64,000 bases of DNA, from NCBI RefSeq assembly GCF_017873095.1, contig NZ_JAGGJU010000003.1, positions 1-64,000 of the forward strand. Direction: 5' to 3'. The notes beneath the pieces were generated by a model that worked only from the letters and a program-made list of their open reading frames with translations, searched no databases and was not told where the DNA came from. Position numbers and translations under genes: made by a program. Source of the DNA: Heterorhizobium halophytocola (lineage in GTDB: Bacteria; Pseudomonadota; Alphaproteobacteria; Rhizobiales; Rhizobiaceae). Below are positions 37,709 to 47,562 of this stretch, piece by piece; positions within the stretch are counted from its first letter, which is position 1; each line of letters opens with the position of its first letter.

Positions 37709-39372
37709 AGCTTCAGGCTCCGATAGGCGGTGATCCGTCGCTCGTTGCGGGCAAGGTCCTGGCGCAGCCCGTCCTCGGACAGCAGCAGCTGGCGCTGCGC
37801 GCCGGCCGTCAGATTGAGGTCATCGGATACCATGACGATCGCCGCCTGGCCCTGGATGCTGGCGATGAACCGCTGCAGACGGGCATAGCCCTGCCGGTCG
37901 AGACCGCGATCCACATTGTTCATCAGGATCAGCCGGGGACGGAAGACCAGTGCCCGAAGGATGGCGAGCTGCTGGCAAAGGCCGGTCGGGATGTTCTCGT
38001 TGACCGAGCCGGTGACCTTTGTATCCAATCCGCTCGGCAATTCGTTGATCGCGCCCTGCAGGTCCATGATCGCTGCAACGCTCATCGTGTCTTCGATCGA
38101 AACCTCTCCGAAGCGGGTGATGTTGTCGCGGATGGTGCCGTTGAACATCAGCGCATCGCTGCTGACATAGGCGACGGCGTGGTTGAGCTGGTCCTGCGGA
38201 AAGGCATCGATCGGCGCATCGTCGAGCAGGATCGATCCTGTGGCCGGCTTGATGATCCCGGCCATGATGCGCAGCAATTCGGTCTTGGCCGCATCCGAGC
38301 CGCCGGAGATCGCCACCGTCTCGCCGGGAAAAGCCTTGAGGTCGACCCCGGAAAACCGGTTGACCTTGCCTTCCTCCCGGACCTCGAAGGCCAGATCGGA
38401 AATGTCGATGCGGCCTTGCCTTGCCGGTTCCGCCATGCGGGTGGCCGGGCGCGTCGGCCGGTGTGCCATGGCCTCGCCGAGCACGGCTTCGGCCTCGCAG
38501 ACATCGCGCGACTGGATGAAGATGAAGACCGCGCGCTGCAGCGGGGCCATCAGGCGGCCGCCGAGGAGCACGATGGCGGAGACGGCGCCGAGCGTCAGCT
38601 CTCCGCGGTTGACCGCATAGGCGCCATAGACCAGCGATGTTGCGATGATCGTCTGGTTGGTGACCAGCACCCCGTTCAGCAGGCGGCTGGAACCACGCGC
38701 CGTCTTCAGGCTGGTGATGGCGATGCCGCTTTGGATATGCTCGTAGCGCCTGAGCAGGAAATCCTCGATGCCGAGTGCCTTCAGGGGATGCACGGCCGTC
38801 AGGATGCTGAGCAGGAAGCGGTAGCGACGCTCCGCCTGACGGGCGAGCAGCAGCGTGTTCAGCTGCAGGCCCGTGGCGTTCTTGACGGTAACGTAAAGAC
38901 CGGCGGCCAGGACAAGGCAGATGAGCAGCGCCGCACCAGTTGAGATGTAGAAGATCAGCGTCAGGATGATGGGCAGGAACATCAATTCGGCAACGCCGAC
39001 CAGATGCTTGCCGCACTGTTTTTCGGCAACCTGGGCAATGCGGCTGAAATAGTCGATGCTGCGGGCCGAGCCGCGGCTGCCGGCGGAATAGTCGCTTCTG
39101 ACGATCCCTGTCAGAAGCCGCTTCGTCAGATGGCCGGCGACCACCTTGTTGCTTTCAAGCAGAAGGAAGGATCGTGACAGGCGGATCAGGCCTTCGGCGA
39201 GGGCGATGACGGTGACGCCCAGGACGACCAGCGGAAGTGTCGGCGAATCCGGCGTCGGCAGGATCCGGTTGAAGATCAGTTGAGCGGCGAGCGGGATGCT
39301 GAGGCTCAACACGTTCAGCGCCAAGGTCATCACCAGGAGGCTGACGACCGGCGCCGCAAAGGGCGTTTCCAT
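37705..39372 (-). CDS. Type I secretion ABC transporter, degenerate half
   Basis: The start at 39372 (METPFAAPVV) is favoured because TM1 follows directly; a longer frame to 39498 overlaps the upstream gene and has unlikely composition. The 555-residue protein has six TM segments and an ATPase-like domain whose motifs have decayed. The Walker A reads GGSDAAKTE (about 357-365, lacking the GxGKS/T pattern), the signature reads IPTGLCQQ, Walker B reads LILMNNV with no Asp-Glu, and the switch His is replaced by Asp. It is therefore probably unable to hydrolyse ATP and acts as the non-catalytic partner of the next ABC protein. Confidence 0.85.
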   Translation of the reverse strand: METPFAAPVVSLLVMTLALNVLSLSIPLAAQLIFNRILPTPDSPTLPLVVLGVTVIALAEGLIRLSRSFLLLESNKVVAGHLTKRLLTGIVRSDYSAGSRGSARSIDYFSRIAQVAEKQCGKHLVGVAELMFLPIILTLIFYISTGAALLICLVLAAGLYVTVKNATGLQLNTLLLARQAERRYRFLLSILTAVHPLKALGIEDFLLRRYEHIQSGIAITSLKTARGSSRLLNGVLVTNQTIIATSLVYGAYAVNRGELTLGAVSAIVLLGGRLMAPLQRAVFIFIQSRDVCEAEAVLGEAMAHRPTRPATRMAEPARQGRIDISDLAFEVREEGKVNRFSGVDLKAFPGETVAISGGSDAAKTELLRIMAGIIKPATGSILLDDAPIDAFPQDQLNHAVAYVSSDALMFNGTIRDNITRFGEVSIEDTMSVAAIMDLQGAINELPSGLDTKVTGSVNENIPTGLCQQLAILRALVFRPRLILMNNVDRGLDRQGYARLQRFIASIQGQAAIVMVSDDLNLTAGAQRQLLLSEDGLRQDLARNERRITAYRSLKL

Positions 39373-39424
39373 CGCATATGGCCGGTCGGGACCGCCGCGC
39401 CCCGACGCGTGCCGCCATCCCCTG

Positions 39425-42400
39425 TTAGCCAAAGCCGAATAACCCTCCGCCGAGTTTCGACGACACGACCGCATCGAGAACGCTGTGGCTGCCGGCATCC
39501 GCGCTCGGCACCAGGTCGGCTGTCACCGACGGCAAGGTGCTGTCGAGCGACCCCATCGAAGAGCTCGCATCGAGCATCAGCAGATCGTTGAGGCTCAGAT
39601 TGCCACCATCCAGAATGTCGAGGCCGCTGCCCATCAGATCCAGATTGTCATTGGCCAGCTGCAGGTCATTGGCCGCCCCGTCCAGTTGCAGCAGCGCGCC
39701 GTCGAGATCGGCCAGCAGGGCGATATCGAGATCGATATCCGTGCCCAGCAGGTTTTCGACCGGATCGAGCCCGATATCAATATCGGCGATGACGGGATCG
39801 AGGATCGGCAGGTCCACGAGAGCATCAATGGTGATGTCGGTGTCGCCATCTTCGGGCGCTGCCGCAAGAGGGTTAGCGTCACCGCCAAGCAGATCGCCGG
39901 GTCCACCGAGACCGCCGGTGAGCTCGTCGACCGGGTCCGTGATCGCCGCCGTCAGGTCGCCGGCATCTCCGCTGCCGTCGCCAGCGCCAGGCGCTCCGCC
40001 CAGCAGGTCGCCGCCGGAAAGGTCGCCATCGGTGAGGCCTGCAAGATCGACGACGCCGTCGATGTCCACGTCGATATCGGTCCCCAGCAGGTTTTCGACC
40101 GGGTCGAGCCCGACATCGATATCGGTGATAATGGGATCGAGGATCGGCAGGTCGACCACGGTGTCGATGGTGATGTCCGTGTCGCCATCCTGATGGGGCG
40201 CGCCGCCGAGAAGATCGCCTTCTCCACCAAGGAGATCGCCGAGGCCGCCCGTCAGGTCTTCGGCAACGGCGGTCACCGGTGCGGTGACATCGCCGAGATC
40301 GTCGATGACGTCATCGACGAGATCGCTTGCGTCGTTCGTCAGGGCATCGAGATCCGCGACCGCATCGACATCCACGTCGATATCCGTGCCCAGCAGGTTC
40401 TCGATCGGGTCGAGCCCGATATCGATGTCGCCAAGGATGGGATCGAGGATCGGCAGGTCCACTACCGTGTCGACGGTGATGTCGCTATCGCCATCCTGAT
40501 CAGGCGCGCTGCCGAGCAGCCCACCATCGCCGCCGAGCAGATCGCCGTCTCCACCGAGGAGATCGCCGAGGCCGTCCGTCAGGTCTTCGGCAATGGCCGT
40601 TACCGGTGCGGTGACATCGCCGAGCTCGTCGATGACGTCATCGACGAGATCGCTGGTGTCGTTTGTCAGGGCATCGAGATCCGCGACCGCATCGATATCC
40701 ACGTCGATATCGGTGCCCAGCAGGTCTTCGACCGGATCAAGACCGATATCGATGTCGCTAATGACGGGATCGAGGATCGGCAGGTCGACCACGGTGTCGA
40801 CGGTGATATCGGTATCGCCATCCTGATCGGGCGCGCCGCCGAGCAGCCCACCATCGCCGCCGAGCAGTCCGCCGTTTCCACCGAGGAGATCGCCGAGGCC
40901 GCCCGTCAGGTCTTCGGCAATGGCCGTCACCGGTGCGGTGACATCGACGAGATCGTCGATGACGTCATCGACGAGGTCGCTCACGTCGGTCGTCAGGGCA
41001 TCGAGATCCGCGACCGCATCGATGTCCACGTCGATATCCGTGCCCAGCAGGTTCTCGACGGGATCGAGCCCGACATCGATGTCGCCAATGACTGGATCCA
41101 GGATCGGCAGGTCGACCACGGTGTCGACGGTGATGTCGCTATCGCCATCCTGATCGGGCGCGCCGCCGAGTAGCCCGCCGTCGCCGTCGAGAAGATCGCC
41201 GAGGCCGCCCGTCAGGTCTTCGGCAATGGCCGTCACCGGTGCGGTGACGTCGCTGAGATCGCCGATGACGTCATCGACGAGGTCGCTCACGTCGGTCGTC
41301 AGGGCATCGAGATCCGCGACCGCATCGATATCCACGTCGATATCGGTGCCAAGCAGGTTCTCGATCGGGTCGAGCCCGACATCGATATCGGTGATAATGG
41401 GATCGAGGATCGGCAGGTCTACCACGGTATCGATGGTGATATCCGTGTCGCCATCCTGATCGGGCGCGCTGCCGAGAAGGTCGTCCAGATCGTCGACAAT
41501 ATTATCGACAACATCGGTGACGTCATCGATCAGGTCGTCCACGGTATCGGTGACATCATCGACTACGTCGTCGACGGTGTCGGTTACGTCATCCACCGTC
41601 TCGGTGACGGTATCCGTGACGTCGTCGGCAAGGTCATCGACGGTATCCGTGACGTCATCGACCAGATCATCGACGGTGTCAGTCACGTCATCCACCGTCT
41701 CGGTGACGGTATCCGTGACGTCGTCGGCAAGGTCATCGACGGTATCCGTGACGTCATCGACCAGATCATCGACGGTGTCAGTCACGTCATCCAAAGTCTC
41801 GGTGACGGTATCCGTGACGTCGTCGGTCAGGTCATCGACTATATCCGTGACGTCATCGACCACGTCGTCGACGGTGTCGGTGACGGTGTCCGTCACGTTA
41901 TCGGCAAGGTCGTCGACGGTATCGGTGACATCCTCGACCACGCCGTCCACGGTCTCCGTGACGTCGGTCGGCGTGTCGACGACGTCGTCTACCTCCTCAT
42001 CGCCAGTCTCCGTTTCGTCGGTCTTATCCTCCACCGTGTCGGTCACGTCGGTGATCGGGGTGGGGCCGGTCTCCGGTTCTGTCGGGCCTTCGGCCGGGTT
42101 GTCGCCGTCGGCGTCATTGTCGGTCTCGGGGGCGGCGTTTGGAGTGGCGGGGGGCTGGTCTGCGGTGTTTTGAGACGGCGGGATGACATGCTCGGCCAAA
42201 GGCGCCTCAGCCGGGTTGGGCGAAGGGTCAAAAGTCTCCGGGACACTGTTGTCGACGCCCGGTCCGCCGCCGCGTGCGGCAATCCCCTTCGACGCGATAT
42301 CCGTCTCGGTCACGCCTGTCGGTCCCTGTTCGAACGCGGCCTGCTGCGGTCCGGACGATCCGCTTGGCGTCGAGGTCGTGGCGCTCGACAGGACGGAAGA

Positions 42401-42577
42401 GCCTTGCGACAAGGGCGAGTCCGCGCGCAGGTCCGACGAATTCAGTTTGTCGACGTCGCTCTGGACGATAGTGCCTTCGTCCGTGCGGGCACCGGCCAGA
42501 CCGTTGATGGCACTGAATTGATCGATGGCCTCGTAGAGCTTGGCTTCCAGGCCGGAGGATTCGACTTTGTCATCCAT
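39425..42577 (-). CDS. Giant Asp-rich repeat protein, probable T1SS substrate
   Basis: The 1050-residue protein starts after a GGGAG site and has no signal peptide. Residues about 1-185 are a low-complexity Ser/Pro/Thr region. About 190-370 is a Val/Thr/Asp repeat (DDVTDTVDD and related units). About 370-950 holds six imperfect copies of a module of about 105 residues with DITVDTVVDLPILDP, GLDPVENLLGTDIDVDIDAV and DVTAPVTAIAEDLTGGLGDLL. The C-terminal 100 residues have LSLNDLLMLDASSS and a GGGLFGFG end, plausible as an uncleaved secretion signal. No GGxGxDxxx RTX nonapeptides are present. Extreme acidity suggests Ca2+-dependent folding outside the cell. It leads the operon of its own transporter. 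Confidence 0.88.
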   Translation of the reverse strand: MDDKVESSGLEAKLYEAIDQFSAINGLAGARTDEGTIVQSDVDKLNSSDLRADSPLSQGSSVLSSATTSTPSGSSGPQQAAFEQGPTGVTETDIASKGIAARGGGPGVDNSVPETFDPSPNPAEAPLAEHVIPPSQNTADQPPATPNAAPETDNDADGDNPAEGPTEPETGPTPITDVTDTVEDKTDETETGDEEVDDVVDTPTDVTETVDGVVEDVTDTVDDLADNVTDTVTDTVDDVVDDVTDIVDDLTDDVTDTVTETLDDVTDTVDDLVDDVTDTVDDLADDVTDTVTETVDDVTDTVDDLVDDVTDTVDDLADDVTDTVTETVDDVTDTVDDVVDDVTDTVDDLIDDVTDVVDNIVDDLDDLLGSAPDQDGDTDITIDTVVDLPILDPIITDIDVGLDPIENLLGTDIDVDIDAVADLDALTTDVSDLVDDVIGDLSDVTAPVTAIAEDLTGGLGDLLDGDGGLLGGAPDQDGDSDITVDTVVDLPILDPVIGDIDVGLDPVENLLGTDIDVDIDAVADLDALTTDVSDLVDDVIDDLVDVTAPVTAIAEDLTGGLGDLLGGNGGLLGGDGGLLGGAPDQDGDTDITVDTVVDLPILDPVISDIDIGLDPVEDLLGTDIDVDIDAVADLDALTNDTSDLVDDVIDELGDVTAPVTAIAEDLTDGLGDLLGGDGDLLGGDGGLLGSAPDQDGDSDITVDTVVDLPILDPILGDIDIGLDPIENLLGTDIDVDVDAVADLDALTNDASDLVDDVIDDLGDVTAPVTAVAEDLTGGLGDLLGGEGDLLGGAPHQDGDTDITIDTVVDLPILDPIITDIDVGLDPVENLLGTDIDVDIDGVVDLAGLTDGDLSGGDLLGGAPGAGDGSGDAGDLTAAITDPVDELTGGLGGPGDLLGGDANPLAAAPEDGDTDITIDALVDLPILDPVIADIDIGLDPVENLLGTDIDLDIALLADLDGALLQLDGAANDLQLANDNLDLMGSGLDILDGGNLSLNDLLMLDASSSMGSLDSTLPSVTADLVPSADAGSHSVLDAVVSSKLGGGLFGFG
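39720..41470 (-). repeat. Six long tandem repeats of about 306-340 bases
   Basis: Copies of the LPILDP/GLDPVEN module recur near 39794, 40133, 40439, 40764, 41093 and 41399 (positions of the GGATCGAGGATCGGCAG-type segment). Nearby copies are nearly identical at base level, which points to recent duplication or gene conversion. Insertions of LLGGDG-type units vary the spacing. Confidence 0.88.
41480..41960 (-). repeat. Short-period Val-Thr-Asp repeat block
   Basis: Units encoding DDVTDTVDD, with L-A or L-V variants and TVTETVDD insertions, recur about every 33 or 66 bases. Long stretches, such as those near 41610-41720 and 41695-41800, are almost identical, so copy number is likely to vary between strains. 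Confidence 0.87.
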
Positions 42578-43057
42578 GTTTTTTCTCCCTTTAAGGAAAG
42601 ATAATTCGAATATACAAATGAAACATTAAATGGCAGAATACTAACTAACAATTCAAAGTTGTCTTGCCTGTGCGTCAAATGCCCTGTTGCTAAAGCGAAA
42701 ACGGTAGAGAAAACCAGGCGAAGTAACTGGATATTCTTTGTTTTATTCGAGATTTCTCGGAGATTGATGCGGTGCCGCTCTGAGCCATACGGGATTGAAA
42801 AAAACTGGAGACGCAGGTTGCTCAGGGCCCGGGAAATCGGTGATTCTACCCTCATCGCCAACCGGGTGCCGATGTTGGGGGTGCTTTCATCGGTCCGCGA
42901 TCACCACCTTGACGCGCACCATTGGAAGGTTGTTTGCTCATAAAATGACGCGCCGGGCCAATTGGGACCACGTTCCTGCCCTAAGGATGGATCGAAGGCG
43001 CGGAGATGAGTGCGCCGCTGGCCCGGCCAACACCGCCTCTAGTGACAGGACTGAAGC
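42578..43057. promoter_or_regulatory. Divergent intergenic region, repeat protein / GGDEF-EAL protein
   Basis: About 480 bases without a gene, AT-rich near the repeat-protein start (42600-42800) and GC-richer near the other gene. It should contain both promoters. The divergent arrangement suggests shared regulation of the surface-protein operon and the c-di-GMP protein. No boxes could be assigned by eye. Confidence 0.45.
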
Positions 43058-46000
43058 GTGCCGAATGTCGACGACGAACTGCGGGAGGCCAAACGTCTCC
43101 TCGCGCTCAAGAACCTGAACGTCCAGGATGACGCTCCCGAAATGGAGTTCGAGGCCCTGGCCAGGGTCGCGGCCATCGTCTGCGGCACACCGATCTCGCT
43201 GATCAGTCTGATCGATCACGAGCGGCAATGGTTCAAGGCCAATATCGGCCTGGAGGGCATCAGCGAGACATCCCGCGAGATCTCGTTTTGTGCGCACACC
43301 ATCCTCGGCGATCGGCTGGTGGAGGTGCAGGACGCCAGCGAAGATCCGCTGTTTCAGGATAACCCCATGGTGACGGCCGGACCGGAGGTCCGGTTTTACG
43401 CCGGCGTCCCGCTTACCCTGACAAGCGGCGACAATGTGGGAACGCTGTGCGTTGTCGGCCGCGAGCCAAAGGCGCTCAGCGCAGACCAGAAGGAGGTGCT
43501 GCAACACCTGGCCCATGCCGCGGCCCGCGCGCTGGAAGCCCGCGTGGCGTTCCAGCGCGAGCGGTCGCTGGCGGCGCTGGAATCGCAGTCGAAATCCATT
43601 CTCCAGCACAGCCTCGACGCGATCCTGACGATGAACGCCGCCGGCGTGATCGAACAGTGGAATGCGGCCGCCGAAAGCCTGTTCGGCTATACGGCCGAAG
43701 AGGCAAGGGGCCAGCCGCTGCAGCTGATTCTCGCAGCGGACCGTCAGGTCGATGAGGCCGATCTTGCAGCCCGGTTGCGCAATGTCGCGGGCATGCGGTC
43801 GATGGAGACCGTGCGGCGGCACAAGGATGGTTTCCTGGTTCCGGTCTCCGTGTCGATCGGCCCGGTCGTCTCCGCCGCCGGCGAGACGGTCGGGGCAACC
43901 GAGATCATCCGCGACAATACGGAGGCGATCCGGGTGCGTGAGGATCTGATCGAGGCGGAGCAGCGGGTGAGCCGCCTTTACCAGGCCACTCCGGCCATGC
44001 TGCACTCCATCGATTCGGCAGGCCGGATCCTGAGCGTCAGCGATCGCTGGCTCCAGGTCATGGGCTATCGGCGCGAGGAGGTGATCGGGAGGCTCTCGTC
44101 CAGCTATCTGACGGAGGCATCGCGCGCCTATGCGCTGGCGACGGCGCTGCCGGCCTTCTTCAAGGCCGGCCATTGCGAAAATATCGAATACGAGATGGTG
44201 ACCAGGTCCGGCGCGGTGATCGACGTGCTTCTGTCCGCCATCCTGGAGCGGGCCGCCGACGGCACGCCGCTGCGCACCATGGCGGTGATCGAGAACATCA
44301 GCGACCGGCGCGCCATCGAGCGGGCACTGCGTGACGAGCGGCGGCGGCTCCAGCAGATCATCGAGGGCACGCAGGCCGGCACCTGGGAGTGGAACGTGCA
44401 GACCGGCGAGATGCGGATCAACAGCGGTTGGACGGCTGTCGTCGGCTATACGCTGGAAGAGCTGGAGCCGGTCGATCTGCAGACCTGGCAGCAGCGGGTC
44501 CATCCCGATGACATCAAGGAAAACTGGAAGCGGCTGGAGGCGCATTTTGCCGGCGAGACCGATTATTACGCCTGCGAGACGCGGCTGCGGCACAAGGACG
44601 GCCGCTGGGTCTGGGTTATCGATCGCGGGCGCGTGCTGACATGGACGGATGACGGCAGACCCGAATGGATGTTCGGCACCCATCAGGACATCACCCAGCG
44701 CAAGAAGGAAGAGGACGAGCTGCGCAAGAGCCAGGATTTCCTCGACCGCACGGGCCGGATCGCCGGCGTCGGCGGCTGGGAGGTCGACCTGGCCGCGGGT
44801 ACCGTCGTCTGGTCGGACGAGACCTGCCGCATCCACGGTGTGGCGCCGGGCCACAGGCCGACCACGGAGGAAGCGCTCGGCTTCTACCCGCCCGAGGCGC
44901 GCCCGCTGATCGAGGCGGCCATCCGGAAAAGCATGGACACCGGGGCGAACTGGGATCTCGTAACGCCGTTCATCACGAAGAGCGGGCGAAACCTCTGGGT
45001 GCGCACCGCCGGTTCGACCCATTTCGAAAACGGCATGTCGGTGCGGATGAGCGGAGCGTTCCAGGACGTGACCGAACAGGTCGAGCAGCGCATTGCGCTC
45101 GAAGAGGTCAACGAGCGCATCGCGGTCGCCACCGAGAACGGCCTTGTCGGCATCTGGGACGCCAATCTGGAAACCGGCAAGTCCTTCTATTCCGACATCT
45201 GGTGCAGGCTGATCGGCTATACGCGGGACGAGCTGTCCGATTCGGGCATGCAATGGCTGGAATTCGTCCATCCCGATGACCGGCAGCGCGCGCAAAATGC
45301 CGACATCGCCCATGTGCGCGGCGAGACACCCTATTTCGAAGAACAGTTCCGCATGCGCCACAAGGATGGCCACTGGGTCTGGATTCTCGACCGTGGCCGG
45401 GTAACGGCGCGCAACGCGGCCGGTGAACCGACCCGCATGATCGGCACGCATACCGACATCACCCGCCAGAAGCAGGCCGAGGAGGAGCGGCTGTTGATGG
45501 GCGAGCGCATGGCGATCGCCACCGACAGCGGCGGCATCGGCATCTGGGACGTGGGGATCGCCGACCGGGTCATGCGCTGGGATGCCTGGATGTACAGGCT
45601 CTACGGCTTGCCGGAACGGGCAGGGCTGCCGGTGCGCGACCTCTGGCGCCGGGCGCTTCTTCCGGAAGACCGGCAGCGCATGGAGACGGCCGTTCTCGAC
45701 GCGATCGGCAAGAGCCGGCAGCTCGACGAGGAATTCCGCATCGTCTGGCCGGACCGTTCGATCCATCACATCCGCGTTTCGGCCAAGGTCGTGACGGACC
45801 AGGCCGAGGGACCGGGCCGCCTGATCGGGGCTGCCTGGGACGTCACCGAGCAGCGCCGGATGGCGATCGAACTCGCCGAGCAGCATGAATTGATGCGGGT
45901 GACGCTGCATTCGATCGGCGACGCCGTCATCACCACGAACGCCGAGGGGATCGTGCAGTGGCTGAACCCGGTCGCCGAGCGGATGACCGGCTGGACGGCG

Positions 46001-47548
46001 CAGGAGGCCAAGGGCCAGCCGTCAAGCGCGGTCTTCCATATCGTCGAGGAGGAGAGCCGCGCACCCGCCGCCGATCCGATCCGCGCCTGTCTCGATCTCG
46101 GCGAAGTCGTCGGGCTTGCCGAGGATACCCTGCTGATCTCCCGCGACGGCGGCGAATTCGGCATCGAGGATTCGGCAGCTCCGATCCGCAATGCGAGTGG
46201 CCGGATCCTGGGTGTCGTGCTGGTCTTCCACGATGTCAGCGAGCAGCGGCGCCTGTCGCGCGAAATGTCCTACCGCGCCAGCCACGATCCGCTGACCGGG
46301 CTGATCAACCGGCTGGAATTCGACCGCCGCCTGAACCGGATCTTCGAAAAGGCCAAGCTCGAGCGCAGCCGCAGCGCGCTGCTCTACATCGACCTCGACC
46401 AGTTCAAGATCGTCAACGACACCTGCGGCCATTCGGTCGGCGATACCCTGCTGAAACAGGTCAGCGGACTGATGGCCGACAGCATCCGCTCGGGCGACAT
46501 CCTGGCGCGGCTCGGCGGCGACGAATTTGCCGTCATTCTCGATCATTGCCCGATCGAGATGGCAGAGCGGATCGCCCAGAAGATCTGCGACCGGATGGCC
46601 GACTTCCATTTCGTCCACGCGGATAAGGCGTTCCGCGTCGGCACCAGCATCGGGCTTGTGCCGATCGACGCGGACTCGCTGAGTGTGGCGGCTGTTTTGC
46701 AGGCGGCGGACGCCTCCTGCTATCTGGCCAAGAATGCCGGGCGCAACCGGGTCCATCTCTGGGTCGACAGCGACGAGGTGATCGAGACGCGCTCGGGCGA
46801 AACACGCTGGGCCTCGCGCATCGAGCAGGCGCTGCGCGACGACCGCTTCGCGCTGACCGTGCAGCCGATCGTGCCGCTGGGCCAGACGGCGACCGGCCGG
46901 CAACAGGAGATTATCGTCAACATGGTGGACGAGGATGGGACGGCTGTCGCACCGCTCGCCTTCCTGCCCCATGCGCGGCGCTTCAATCTTGCGACCCGCA
47001 TCGACCGCTGGCAGCTGGCGCATGTGCTCGAATGGATGGCCGCCAACGAGACGGCCGGCGACAGCGGCCGGATATGCGTCAGTCTGTCCGGCCAGTCGCT
47101 CGGCGATCGCGCCTTCCACAAGTTTGTCGCCGACAGTCTGGAAACCGCGGGCGAGGCCGTCTGCCGGCGCCTCTGCTTCGAGATCGGCGAAAGTGCTGCG
47201 ATCGCCAACATGGCCGATGCCCCGGCCTTCATCGCCAGCGCGCGGGGCCGCGGCGTTGCGGTTGCCATCGACGATTTCGTCGGCGGCGCCTCTTCGTTCG
47301 GATATCTGAAGCGCTTCCCCGTCGATTATCTGCGCATCGATGCACAGTTCATTCGCGGCCTTCTCGATGATCCGCTCAGTGAAGCGACGGTCAAATGCTT
47401 CGTCGAGGTCGCGGGCATCCTTGGGCTGAAGACGATCGCCAAGCAGGTGCCGGACGCCACCACGGCCGACCGGCTGCGGGCGCACGGCGTCGATTTCGGG
47501 CAGGGCGATCCGCTCGGAAAGCCGGTGCCGCTGGCGACCATCGGCTAA
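43058..47548 (+). CDS. GAF/multi-PAS diguanylate cyclase with degenerate EAL domain
   Basis: The 1496-residue protein begins at a GTG. Domains in order: GAF (about 20-165), about seven PAS/PAC repeats (about 170-1065), GGDEF (about 1070-1230) and EAL-like (about 1240-1490). The cyclase motif is intact (GGDEF 1153-1157) with an RSGD inhibitory site exactly five residues upstream. In the EAL part, E1284 is kept (EIIV). However, the usual Asn is replaced (VSLSGQSL), the catalytic Lys of the LKID motif is Arg (LRID), and the AEGVE loop reads AKQVP, so hydrolysis of c-di-GMP is doubtful. No membrane segment is predicted. It is divergent from the repeat-protein operon, so c-di-GMP may gate its output. 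Confidence 0.9.
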   Translation: MPNVDDELREAKRLLALKNLNVQDDAPEMEFEALARVAAIVCGTPISLISLIDHERQWFKANIGLEGISETSREISFCAHTILGDRLVEVQDASEDPLFQDNPMVTAGPEVRFYAGVPLTLTSGDNVGTLCVVGREPKALSADQKEVLQHLAHAAARALEARVAFQRERSLAALESQSKSILQHSLDAILTMNAAGVIEQWNAAAESLFGYTAEEARGQPLQLILAADRQVDEADLAARLRNVAGMRSMETVRRHKDGFLVPVSVSIGPVVSAAGETVGATEIIRDNTEAIRVREDLIEAEQRVSRLYQATPAMLHSIDSAGRILSVSDRWLQVMGYRREEVIGRLSSSYLTEASRAYALATALPAFFKAGHCENIEYEMVTRSGAVIDVLLSAILERAADGTPLRTMAVIENISDRRAIERALRDERRRLQQIIEGTQAGTWEWNVQTGEMRINSGWTAVVGYTLEELEPVDLQTWQQRVHPDDIKENWKRLEAHFAGETDYYACETRLRHKDGRWVWVIDRGRVLTWTDDGRPEWMFGTHQDITQRKKEEDELRKSQDFLDRTGRIAGVGGWEVDLAAGTVVWSDETCRIHGVAPGHRPTTEEALGFYPPEARPLIEAAIRKSMDTGANWDLVTPFITKSGRNLWVRTAGSTHFENGMSVRMSGAFQDVTEQVEQRIALEEVNERIAVATENGLVGIWDANLETGKSFYSDIWCRLIGYTRDELSDSGMQWLEFVHPDDRQRAQNADIAHVRGETPYFEEQFRMRHKDGHWVWILDRGRVTARNAAGEPTRMIGTHTDITRQKQAEEERLLMGERMAIATDSGGIGIWDVGIADRVMRWDAWMYRLYGLPERAGLPVRDLWRRALLPEDRQRMETAVLDAIGKSRQLDEEFRIVWPDRSIHHIRVSAKVVTDQAEGPGRLIGAAWDVTEQRRMAIELAEQHELMRVTLHSIGDAVITTNAEGIVQWLNPVAERMTGWTAQEAKGQPSSAVFHIVEEESRAPAADPIRACLDLGEVVGLAEDTLLISRDGGEFGIEDSAAPIRNASGRILGVVLVFHDVSEQRRLSREMSYRASHDPLTGLINRLEFDRRLNRIFEKAKLERSRSALLYIDLDQFKIVNDTCGHSVGDTLLKQVSGLMADSIRSGDILARLGGDEFAVILDHCPIEMAERIAQKICDRMADFHFVHADKAFRVGTSIGLVPIDADSLSVAAVLQAADASCYLAKNAGRNRVHLWVDSDEVIETRSGETRWASRIEQALRDDRFALTVQPIVPLGQTATGRQQEIIVNMVDEDGTAVAPLAFLPHARRFNLATRIDRWQLAHVLEWMAANETAGDSGRICVSLSGQSLGDRAFHKFVADSLETAGEAVCRRLCFEIGESAAIANMADAPAFIASARGRGVAVAIDDFVGGASSFGYLKRFPVDYLRIDAQFIRGLLDDPLSEATVKCFVEVAGILGLKTIAKQVPDATTADRLRAHGVDFGQGDPLGKPVPLATIG

Positions 47549-47562
47549 CCGCGGTCAAAGGC

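Noticed and set aside
39485..42173. Long + strand frames opposite the Asp-rich repeat protein
   Set aside because: They mirror the repeats of the - strand gene and lack ribosome binding sites.
39425..42577. RTX toxin or RTX adhesin identity for the repeat protein
   Set aside because: No GGxGxDxxx nonapeptide repeats were found; only the secretion context is RTX-like.
43058..47548. Functional EAL phosphodiesterase
   Set aside because: Key EAL residues are changed although the GGDEF half is intact.
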